From assembly GCA_014192625.1 (NCBI GenBank), contig BJHM01000003.1, positions 62,001-126,000 on the forward strand: a stretch of DNA of 64,000 bases, read 5' to 3'. Shown piece by piece: positions 46,369 through 53,853 of this stretch. Under the pieces are notes generated by a model. That model was given only the letters and a program-made list of their open reading frames with translations. It made no database searches and was not told the DNA's origin. The DNA comes from Planctomycetota bacterium. Its GTDB lineage: Bacteria > Planctomycetota > UBA1135 > UBA2386. The translations under genes and the position numbers were made by a program. Every line of letters starts with the position of its first letter. The first letter of the stretch is position 1.

Positions 46369-48000
46369 CTACTTGCCTAGGACCAGCGACAAAACGTTCA
46401 ACGCTGCTGACGGTAGACGCTCAGGTGCAACATAGTAGATCGTCACCACGATCACTGCGCTGCCGAGCACTGCTGCCGCCATCCACGATGAGCGCCGTCG
46501 ACTCGCCTTGGCCATTTGTAGCTGGTCTCCGGTCTCGAAGTGGCTCATGCCACCGAGCACCGGTATCGGGAGCGCACGCTCCACATCATCCACCGTCTTA
46601 AACGTGCCTTGCAGAATATCGATGAGCAGGATCAGGCCGATGGCGGCAGAAAGGCCGAGCAAACAGCCGAACAATGCCAATAACAGACCGTTGGGATCGG
46701 TCGGGTGCTGCGGCACTCCGACGCGTTGGAAAGTGATCGGCGGCTCGCTGCCAAGCGCTGCCAGAATCGTGTTCGCATCACGCAGCGCACTCTGCGCTGA
46801 TTCCTGACTCGTCTTAGCGAGCTCAAGGTCGCGCATGCGCTCGATGAATTGCGTCTCAGCGTGAGCATGCTCGCTCATTCTGATCTCGTCTAAACGAATG
46901 CCTGCGACCAGGGTCTCAAGCGCCTTCACTGCAACCGCCTGATCGGCATTTTTGGCATTGAGTTCGGCCAGCAACTCCGCGACCCGTGGATTGCGAAGTT
47001 CGCCGACCCCCGACACCTTTTCGAACAGCTTCGCTTGCAGCTTGGCAATCTGCATCTCGATGGCGCGACGACCCGGGTGCGCTTGCCCAACAACTTCTTC
47101 AAGGCTTCTTTGGGCTGCCTTCAGCGTCATCACATCCCGCCGCTGCGGCGATCCATCTGGGAATCGCTTCTCCATGTCCACATCACTGATTTCAATAAAC
47201 GGCAGCGTGCGATCGCGCAGTGCGGGGAGGGCAAGGACTTCGCTGTCGAGCCTGGCAAGCTTTGCCACCAGCTCCTCCTGCCGCCTCTTTTGGTCGCGCA
47301 GATCCAACTTCTCTTCGCGAATGCGCTCCCGCTGCAGCTCGACAGCGAGGCTGCGTTGAAAACCGTACTTGAGCGACAGCTCTTCCAAGTTGGCACTGAT
47401 TTGGCTGTAGGTGCTGTTGGCGTCGCCGACCATGTTATTGGCCTCACGCTTTTGCGCCTCGGCGCGCTGCTGCAGATCTTGCAGCCGGACCTTGCGCCAC
47501 TTGTCGACCAGCGTGTTGAGCAAGTTCGCGGCGCGGTGGCCATCGCGATCGCGATAGCTAACCAACAGCTGCGCGTAATCCTGGCTCTTTGGTGGCGTGA
47601 CGTCTGTGATCGCGATCCGTTGCTCGACCGTGCGCTGAATCTCACGGAGTCGTGAGACGTCCGGCTCACTGGCTTCCACCCAGCCGAGATCCTTCATGGT
47701 TGCGCCCGCCGCCAGCGGCAGCGTGTAGCGCGCGTTGTTGACGATCGGCGCGAATGGATCCTCTGGATTGACCGACCTACCGTTGAGATCACCAGGCGGG
47801 CGATGATATTCGATCATCGTTTCCACCACGTAGTAACGGGGAATGAAGAACGCCACGACCCCACCGATCAGTAGACCTAGCAGCGAGACCGGGATGACTT
47901 GCCAACGGCGGCGCTTCAGCAGGTCGAAGTAACGCGCGATCGAGATCTGCGGCAGATCCAATACGGGGGCCGGGTTCAAGCGAGGACCCCTGCATTCCAC
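46369..48000 (-). CDS. Wzz/GNVR polysaccharide chain-length protein without kinase
   Basis: A 543-residue inner-membrane polysaccharide co-polymerase. A Wzz-type N-terminal membrane helix (about residues 35-55) is followed by a long coiled-coil region with many Glu, Arg and Gln, and by a helix after the conserved VPQHPTDPNGLLLA (about 410-450). An extra helix lies near the C-terminus. The cytoplasmic tyrosine kinase domain of Wzc is missing. It should set chain length and bridge to Wza. The start is GTG, 50 nt after wza; no better start is seen. Confidence 0.85.
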   Translation of the reverse strand: MECRGPRLNPAPVLDLPQISIARYFDLLKRRRWQVIPVSLLGLLIGGVVAFFIPRYYVVETMIEYHRPPGDLNGRSVNPEDPFAPIVNNARYTLPLAAGATMKDLGWVEASEPDVSRLREIQRTVEQRIAITDVTPPKSQDYAQLLVSYRDRDGHRAANLLNTLVDKWRKVRLQDLQQRAEAQKREANNMVGDANSTYSQISANLEELSLKYGFQRSLAVELQRERIREEKLDLRDQKRRQEELVAKLARLDSEVLALPALRDRTLPFIEISDVDMEKRFPDGSPQRRDVMTLKAAQRSLEEVVGQAHPGRRAIEMQIAKLQAKLFEKVSGVGELRNPRVAELLAELNAKNADQAVAVKALETLVAGIRLDEIRMSEHAHAETQFIERMRDLELAKTSQESAQSALRDANTILAALGSEPPITFQRVGVPQHPTDPNGLLLALFGCLLGLSAAIGLILLIDILQGTFKTVDDVERALPIPVLGGMSHFETGDQLQMAKASRRRSSWMAAAVLGSAVIVVTIYYVAPERLPSAALNVLSLVLGK

Positions 48001-48049
48001 GGTGGCATGAGATCAACAGCGTTCGCGTTCAACATGGCCAGGAATAGGG

Positions 48050-48868
48050 TCAGAACGTGAAGTAAATTGGGTAGGAGCTCTTACCAGTCAGCAAATCATA
48101 CGACTGCTGAATCTGGGCCAGCCCAAGCAAGGAACGGACCGCCAGATTTAGCGGCGCAAGAATGCGTTCGAGGATGCGAGCAACCAATCCGAGGAAAGTT
48201 GGTGGGATGTAAATGATGTCGTTCTCGCGCACGCGAATGTTCATCGCCATGCGACCGGTAGTGATCATCTCGCTCAGGTTGACCTCAACCACCAAGGGGT
48301 TCTCAGCATCCGGACGGATCAAGTAAACGCGGCCCAGGTTTGCCAACTGGGTCCAGTTAAGTTTCGCAACCACATGAAACAGCGTCAGGTCAGAACCACC
48401 GACGTATTGAATCGGCACCGGGCCGCGGTTGGCCACTTCGCCGAAGGCATAGATGTGCTTCATGTCGCCCGCGATGCGAGCTTGCAGATCCAACTGAAAC
48501 TGGAAGTAGGGTTGCAGCAGGCCCTTCACCATCGTCGTCAGTTGCGCTTCGGTTTTGCCGAGCACGTGCACTGGACCTACGTATGGCACTGAGATCGTTC
48601 CGTCGAGTCCAACTCGCTGAGGCTGCGTCAGCTGATAGAGCTGCTGCGCAGATGGATCTTGGTAACTGGCTGGCGAAATATCGAAGCCGACAAAGTCACC
48701 ACCCGCGACGTAGTTCTCGGTAGTGGCATCGCCCTGTGCGCGCGTGCCAAAGCCCTTTTCATGCATCAACTCACGCACGCGTTTTTCTTCGAAGTTGCTA
48801 CAGGCACTGAGCAGCACGAGTAGCCATACAAGGGGGATGATCAAGAGTCGGCGAAGTTCGGACTGCAC
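48050..48868 (-). CDS. wza: Polysaccharide export lipoprotein, Wza-like
   Basis: An outer-membrane polysaccharide export protein of 272 residues. The GTG start at 48868 gives a type II signal (RRLLIIPLVWLLVLLSAC), lipidated at the Cys of LLSAC. A Poly_export domain follows (DGTISVPYVGPVHVLG), then a SLBB-like part (IYAFGEVANRGPVPI) and the C-terminal motif NDIIYIPPT with a short amphipathic end. It is shorter than Escherichia coli Wza. It is the first gene of the exosortase-EPS operon. An in-frame ATG at 48958 or 48982 would put the putative sigma-54 promoter within the coding region, so the downstream start is preferred. Confidence 0.88.
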   Translation of the reverse strand: MQSELRRLLIIPLVWLLVLLSACSNFEEKRVRELMHEKGFGTRAQGDATTENYVAGGDFVGFDISPASYQDPSAQQLYQLTQPQRVGLDGTISVPYVGPVHVLGKTEAQLTTMVKGLLQPYFQFQLDLQARIAGDMKHIYAFGEVANRGPVPIQYVGGSDLTLFHVVAKLNWTQLANLGRVYLIRPDAENPLVVEVNLSEMITTGRMAMNIRVRENDIIYIPPTFLGLVARILERILAPLNLAVRSLLGLAQIQQSYDLLTGKSSYPIYFTF

Positions 48869-48941
48869 GCTGGTTCTCTTACTAGTTAGACAAGCACCGA
48901 GATCGAGAGCGCCATGATAGGCAGAACACGGTCCCCCGCAA

Positions 48942-48957
48942 TGCAGTGTCGTTGCCA
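48942..48957 (-). promoter_or_regulatory. Candidate sigma-54 promoter of the EPS operon
   Basis: On the minus strand TGGCAACGACACTGCA matches the -24/-12 consensus TGGCAC-N5-TTGCA, with the invariant GG and GC exactly 10 nt apart. The predicted transcript starts near 48931, giving a 63-nt leader before the wza GTG. Confidence 0.55.
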
Positions 48958-49027
48958 TTACCACGGGAGATTCATCGGCCAACCGCCAGCCACAACCTGA
49001 GGCTAGGTGCGGCCGAGAGTGTCGGGC

Positions 49028-50041
49028 CTAGCAACGGTTTGCGTATTGCTGCTTGTAGTAGTCCTGATAAGCCCCGGTTCGCACCCGTTCCCACCATGGT
49101 CTTTGCAGCAGATACCAGTCAACCGTAGCACGCAGGCCTTGCTCAAATGTGTGTTTGGGCTCCCACAAAAGCAACGCCCGGGCTTTGCTGGAATCCATGG
49201 CATAGCGGCGATCGTGACCAGGCCGGTCTTTCACGTAGTGGATCTGCTCCTCGCCCTTGCCGAGCAGTCGCAAGATCTCTTTTACGACGAACAGGTTCTC
49301 ACGTTCGGCGTTGCCACCGAAGTTGTAGACCTCGCCAGCCTTGCCGCGCTCCATAGCAGCGCGGATGCCGGCACAGTGATCGGTCACGTAGATCCAGTCA
49401 CGCACGTTTTTGCCGTCGCCATAGACCGGCAGTTGCTTGCCTTCAAGCGCGTTGGCGATCATCAACGGGATCAGTTTTTCCGGAAACTGGTAGGGCCCAT
49501 AGTTGTTGCTGCAGCGCGTGATCACACAGTCCATGTGGTGCGTGTGCACTGCGGCGCGGACCAACAGATCACTACCGGCCTTGCTGGCTGAATACGGCGA
49601 GTTGGCCTGCATCGGCGTGTCCTCGGTGAAGTAGCCCCACGCGCCAAGCGAGCCATAGACCTCGTCCGTGCTGACATGCACAAACCGCACAACCTTGTGG
49701 GCGCGACTCTTGTCGAGCAGCACCTGAGTGCCGGTCACGTTGGTGCGCACAAACAACGAAGCATCGAGCACCGAGCGATCGACGTGGCTCTCCGCTGCGA
49801 AGTGGACCACGACATCAGGCTTGTGCGTAGCAAATACCTCCTCCATCGCCACCGGGTCAGCGATATCGCCCCGCACAAATTGGTAGCGCGGATGGCGCTC
49901 AATGTCGGTGAGGTTTTCTAGGTTGCCCGCATAGGTCAGCGTGTCGAGGTTGACCACCTCGTGCCCGCTATCCGAGAGCATCATGCGGATGAAGTTGGAA
50001 CCGATGAAGCCGGCGCCGCCGGTTACGAGAAGCTTGCTCAT
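49028..50041 (-). CDS. rmlB: dTDP-glucose 4,6-dehydratase RmlB
   Basis: A 337-residue extended SDR enzyme. The NAD site VTGGAGFIGSNF and the catalytic YSASKAGSD (Tyr-x3-Lys), together with the Asp-Glu pair STDEVYGSLG, identify RmlB. It makes dTDP-4-keto-6-deoxyglucose for rhamnose or related deoxysugars. The start overlaps the rmlD stop by ATGA. It is the last gene of the nucleotide-sugar cluster, 159 nt upstream of wza. Confidence 0.94.
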   Translation of the reverse strand: MSKLLVTGGAGFIGSNFIRMMLSDSGHEVVNLDTLTYAGNLENLTDIERHPRYQFVRGDIADPVAMEEVFATHKPDVVVHFAAESHVDRSVLDASLFVRTNVTGTQVLLDKSRAHKVVRFVHVSTDEVYGSLGAWGYFTEDTPMQANSPYSASKAGSDLLVRAAVHTHHMDCVITRCSNNYGPYQFPEKLIPLMIANALEGKQLPVYGDGKNVRDWIYVTDHCAGIRAAMERGKAGEVYNFGGNAERENLFVVKEILRLLGKGEEQIHYVKDRPGHDRRYAMDSSKARALLLWEPKHTFEQGLRATVDWYLLQRPWWERVRTGAYQDYYKQQYANRC

Positions 50042-50967
50042 GAGCGATATTCTTTGCCGCGCAGGCCAGCGGCTGCAATCGCAGCTGCGGGATCTTTAGT
50101 AATCTGGCTCTCCAGTTGCAGGTAACGCTGGATGGCGTCCACGTAGTGCGGCAGCGGCTTGCCACGCGCCGCAGTGAGCCGCGCAGTGTCGAGCACCGAC
50201 CACGCAGGGCGCGCCGCGGCTCGCTTCAGTTCTACCGCCAGTTGCGTGCCGACCGAGATGTTGGAAAGTCCGGCCAGCCGCAGCACGTCCACGGCAAACT
50301 GATGCCATGAACACTGGCCTTCATTCGCCGCATGATAGATACCAGGCGATGGTGCCAACTCGCACAAATCTAGCAAAGCCTCGGCAAGGTCAAAGGTCAT
50401 GCAAGGCCTGCCGATCTGATCGGTGACAACCTTGAGCGGTTGCCCGGACCGGGCGCGATCGATGATGGCACGCGGGAAGTTCTTGCCCCCCGGCCCAAAC
50501 ACCCAGCTGGTGCGGACCACATAATTTTTTGCCCGGTCATACGAAAGCACCGCCTCTTCACCGAGTCGCTTCGATGCGCCATAGACCGACAACGGGGACA
50601 CCCGCGCATCGACTTCATACGGCACGCCTTGCTTCGTGCCGTCAAACACGAAGTCCGTGCTGACGTAAACGAGCTTCCCTGCGATCGCGGCTGCGGCCTC
50701 GGCAAGCCACGCAGTGCCAAGTCCATTTACCCGATACGCCAGCAGCGGATCACCTTCGCAGCCATCGACGTTGGTCACCGCCGCGCAGTGGATGACGTTC
50801 TTCGGCCGATGTTCCAGCAGCACCTGTTGAATACGGGCGCGGCTATCGAGCGGCAGGTCCTTGCCGCTGAATCCAAGCACGCTGGCAGCGCGCTGCTTCG
50901 CCAACGCCACCACGGCCCGGCCGAGTTGGCCGGTAGCGCCCGTGACCAGGTAGTCGAGTTGGGCCAT
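50038..50967 (-). CDS. rmlD: dTDP-4-dehydrorhamnose reductase RmlD
   Basis: A 309-residue SDR reductase that performs the last step to dTDP-L-rhamnose with NADPH. VTGATGQLGRAVV is the cofactor loop, HCAAVTNVDGCEGD and YVSTDFVFDGTK are RmlD signatures, and the catalytic YGASKRLGE is intact. It sits between rmlA (16 nt upstream) and rmlB (ATGA overlap). No rmlC gene accompanies it here. Confidence 0.93.
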   Translation of the reverse strand: MAQLDYLVTGATGQLGRAVVALAKQRAASVLGFSGKDLPLDSRARIQQVLLEHRPKNVIHCAAVTNVDGCEGDPLLAYRVNGLGTAWLAEAAAAIAGKLVYVSTDFVFDGTKQGVPYEVDARVSPLSVYGASKRLGEEAVLSYDRAKNYVVRTSWVFGPGGKNFPRAIIDRARSGQPLKVVTDQIGRPCMTFDLAEALLDLCELAPSPGIYHAANEGQCSWHQFAVDVLRLAGLSNISVGTQLAVELKRAAARPAWSVLDTARLTAARGKPLPHYVDAIQRYLQLESQITKDPAAAIAAAGLRGKEYRS

Positions 50968-50982
50968 TTGCGGCAGCCTAAC

Positions 50983-51717
50983 TCAAACGTCCATGCGGTT
51001 TGCGCCGTTGTCGCGAATCAAGGTCGCCGAACGATACAGCGACTCGAACGTGCCCGCGTCGGTCCACCAGCCCTGCAACACGTCGTAAGTCAGCTTGCCT
51101 TGCTGCAGATAATCGTTGTTCACGTCGGTGATCTCAAGTTCGCCGCGCGAGGACGGCTTGAGTCGCCGGCAGATTTCGAACACCGTCGCGTCGTACAAAT
51201 AGATGCCGATCACCGCGAGGTTGGTCTCCGGCATTTTCGGCTTTTCGACGATCCTGATCACCTTGCCGTCCTTCACCAGCGCCACTCCAAAACGCTCCGG
51301 ATCGTGCACTTCCTTCAGCATGATCTTGGCGCCGCCACCCTGCGACTTGAAGTCATCCACGGCACGCTTGATGTTGCCTTCGATGATGTTGTCGCCAAGC
51401 ACCACCGCGATCGGGCTGCCTTCTGCGAATGCTTCCGCGAGCTTCAACGCGTCGGCGATGCCGCCTTCGCCCTGCTGATACGCGTAGTTCAAACGCTTCA
51501 GCCCGAAGTCCGCACCGTTGCCGAGCAACTGCAGGAAGTCCCCCGCCGAGTTACCGCCCGTCACGATCAAGATGTCGGTGATCCCAGCATTCACCAGACA
51601 CTGGATCGGGTAGTGGATCATCGGCTTGTTGTAGACCGGCAACAGATGCTTGTTGGTGATCTTGGTCAGAGGGAACAGCCGAGTTCCGAGACCACCGGCA
51701 AGAACGACACCTTTCAT
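50983..51717 (-). CDS. rmlA: Glucose-1-phosphate thymidylyltransferase, short type
   Basis: A nucleotidyltransferase of 244 residues, shorter than the about 290 of Escherichia coli RmlA. The signature MKGVVLAGGLGTRLFPLT and the VLGDNIIEG and EKPKMP sites are present, while the C-terminal allosteric part is missing. It makes dTDP-glucose. The ATG at 51717 starts the signature and overlaps the upstream epimerase stop by ATGA; an upstream in-frame start adds only seven residues. Confidence 0.92.
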   Translation of the reverse strand: MKGVVLAGGLGTRLFPLTKITNKHLLPVYNKPMIHYPIQCLVNAGITDILIVTGGNSAGDFLQLLGNGADFGLKRLNYAYQQGEGGIADALKLAEAFAEGSPIAVVLGDNIIEGNIKRAVDDFKSQGGGAKIMLKEVHDPERFGVALVKDGKVIRIVEKPKMPETNLAVIGIYLYDATVFEICRRLKPSSRGELEITDVNNDYLQQGKLTYDVLQGWWTDAGTFESLYRSATLIRDNGANRMDV

Positions 51718-52652
51718 AGATTTTGACTCCGATACCACTCGTAAGTTCTGGTCAGCCCTTCGGCGAAACCAACCCTTGGGAAAAAGCCCAACACGGATTT
51801 CGCTCGATCGACATTTGCCAAAGAATGGCTCACGTCGCCGGTGCGCGCGGGTACGTGCACCGGTTCGAGATCGCTGCCCGCGATCCGCCGCAATTGTCTA
51901 AAGAGGTCCATCACAGTGCAGGTCTGGCCGTATGCCAGGTTGATGATTTCGCACCCTTGCGTGGTCGCATCTAAGGCCAGCATCACGCCAAAAACCACAT
52001 CTTCTACATAAGTGAAATCGCGTGACTGCAAACCATCGCCGTGGATGCGCGGTGCCTGATTCTTCAACAGTGCGTAGCAGAATGCTGCAATGACACCGGA
52101 GTATTGGCTATCGGGTGTCTGCCTTGGCCCAAACACGTTGAAGAACCGTGTCACGACCACCGGCAACTGATAGACGCGGGCAAAGGATCGGCAATACAAC
52201 TCGCCTGCCAGCTTGGCTGCGGCATACGGCGACAGCGGGTCCTCGCGCATCGCTTCGTGTTTCCACTGCTCAGATTGGTTGCCGTATGCAGACGAACTGC
52301 CGGCATACACGACCCGCGCCCTTTGCTTTTGCGCAGCGAACAACACCTGGGCAGTGCCGGTAGCGCAGGCCTCATGCGAATCGATCGGCCGTTCGATACT
52401 GCGTGGCACAGAAGGCAGTGCCGCAAGGTGCGCCACCGCGCGGACATTCTGCATCGCCTGCGCGACTTGCTCTGCAGCCACCACCGAGCCCTCGATCACC
52501 ACGAGGTCCCCCGCCAAGCCAGTGAGGTTCTCACGCTTGCCGGTGGCAAAGTTGTCGAGCACCGTCACACAACTGCCGCGCGCCAACAATGCCCGCACTA
52601 GATGACTGCCGATAAATCCACCCCCACCAGTCACCAGGATGCGATCGCTCAT
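51714..52652 (-). CDS. NAD-dependent NDP-sugar epimerase (WbpP/GalE-like)
   Basis: A 312-residue extended SDR. VTGGGGFIGSHLV is the NAD loop; SSSAYG and YAAAKLAGE hold the catalytic Ser/Tyr/Lys. The pattern FFNVFGPRQTPDSQYSGVIA (shown in part) is most like UDP-N-acetylglucosamine C4 epimerases of the WbpP type, but UDP-glucose or other hexoses are possible. It supplies a precursor for the polysaccharide. It lies in a coupled run with rmlA. Confidence 0.87.
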   Translation of the reverse strand: MSDRILVTGGGGFIGSHLVRALLARGSCVTVLDNFATGKRENLTGLAGDLVVIEGSVVAAEQVAQAMQNVRAVAHLAALPSVPRSIERPIDSHEACATGTAQVLFAAQKQRARVVYAGSSSAYGNQSEQWKHEAMREDPLSPYAAAKLAGELYCRSFARVYQLPVVVTRFFNVFGPRQTPDSQYSGVIAAFCYALLKNQAPRIHGDGLQSRDFTYVEDVVFGVMLALDATTQGCEIINLAYGQTCTVMDLFRQLRRIAGSDLEPVHVPARTGDVSHSLANVDRAKSVLGFFPRVGFAEGLTRTYEWYRSQNL

Positions 52653-52692
52653 TGGCGTTGCCCGGTAGCGCTGACCTGAATGCGTGGGGCTT

Positions 52693-53661
52693 TCACTGGA
52701 GTCGGCCCGCCGTGCGCTCGATCAAATACCAGTCGCAGAAACGCCGCAGCCCCTCTTGCACAGTGGTTGTGCAACGATAACCGAGGTCGCGCTCGGCGAG
52801 CCGGATATCGGCGCAGGTGATCGGCACATCGCCAGCCTGATCGGGCAGCCGCCGCAGGACCGCCGTTTGGCCGAGTTGCGCCTCGAGTGCTGCCACCAGT
52901 TCGCGGAGGGAAGTCGTGGCCGAACCACCGAGGTTATAGATGCCAAATCCCTTGGCCTTCGTTACCGCGAGGGCAACGCCCGAAGCGATGTCCTCGACGA
53001 AGGTGTAGTCGCGGCGCGTCTCGCCATCGCCGTAGAATGGCAACGGCGTGCCGTTTTTGATGCTGCGGGCGAACAAATGGATCGCCATCTCTGGACGCTG
53101 GCGTGGCCCGTAGACGGTAAAGAAGCGAAGCACCACGACCGGATTGCCGTGCAAGTGATGGAATGTGCTGCAGAGCAGTTCGCCAGCGCGCTTGCTAGCG
53201 GCATAGGGCGACATCGGGTTCTCGACCGAATCGCATTCGGCGAACGGCACCTTTTTGTTGCTGCCGTAGACCGATGAACTGCCGCCAAACACGAACTGCA
53301 CCTGCTTGCTATCAATCTGCTGCAACAACACCTGAGTGCCGGTGACGTTGACCTCCATGTAGCGAACCGGGTCCACAATCGACGGCCGCACACCTGCGAG
53401 CGCCGCCAAGTGGATCACCGAATCGCACCCACGAATCGCCGTCTTGCACGCGTCTGCAGAACGGATGTCGCCTTCAAAAAATTGGCAGTCTGCACCGCCC
53501 TGCGCCGAAAGCAAAGCCAGGTTGTGACGCTTGATTGCCGGGTCATAAAAAGCGTCGAGATTATCCAGGATGTGCACCTGACTGCCGGCCGCGAGCAACC
53601 GCTGGCAGACATGCGAGCCTATGAAGCCGGCGCCGCCGGTGACGAGTACGCGATTTTTAAT
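52693..53661 (-). CDS. UDP-glucuronate 4-epimerase-like SDR with no usual start codon
   Basis: An extended SDR of the UDP-glucuronate 4-epimerase type (FGGSSSVYGSNKKVPF, YAASKRAGE, FFTVYGPRQRPEMA). The NAD loop LVTGGAGFIGSHV is encoded at about 53611-53649, so the gene must start before it. Between that loop and the in-frame stop TAA at 53733-53731 there is no ATG, GTG or TTG. The possible starts are ATT at 53661 (used here) or CTG at 53688; otherwise a sequencing error or a decayed start must be assumed. A TTG at 53598 would remove the NAD loop and cannot give a working enzyme. It is the first gene of the nucleotide-sugar cluster. Confidence 0.78.
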   Translation of the reverse strand: MKNRVLVTGGAGFIGSHVCQRLLAAGSQVHILDNLDAFYDPAIKRHNLALLSAQGGADCQFFEGDIRSADACKTAIRGCDSVIHLAALAGVRPSIVDPVRYMEVNVTGTQVLLQQIDSKQVQFVFGGSSSVYGSNKKVPFAECDSVENPMSPYAASKRAGELLCSTFHHLHGNPVVVLRFFTVYGPRQRPEMAIHLFARSIKNGTPLPFYGDGETRRDYTFVEDIASGVALAVTKAKGFGIYNLGGSATTSLRELVAALEAQLGQTAVLRRLPDQAGDVPITCADIRLAERDLGYRCTTTVQEGLRRFCDWYLIERTAGRLQ

Positions 53662-53853
53662 CTGACTGGAGGGGGTAAGAAGACACAGATCTGTAGCGCA
53701 AGCAGCCGCAGGAATCCATGCCCGATGGCTTTACCGAGGATGCCAAAAAATGAGCTGCAGGCGTCAAGGATACCTTGGCTCTGTAGGGCTGTTTTTACAA
53801 CCCTCACACCGCGTACTCGCACCAGACCCTAGCCAAACCTTAGCCTTGACTTC

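Noticed and set aside
49002-49032. Hairpin GCTAGG/CCTAGC at the rmlB stop
   Set aside because: A 6-bp stem around a 19-nt loop without a T-tract; not enough for a terminator call.
50440-51726. Plus-strand open frame of 428 codons across rmlD and rmlA
   Set aside because: It spans two genes and an intergenic gap on the opposite strand, and has no recognisable domain.
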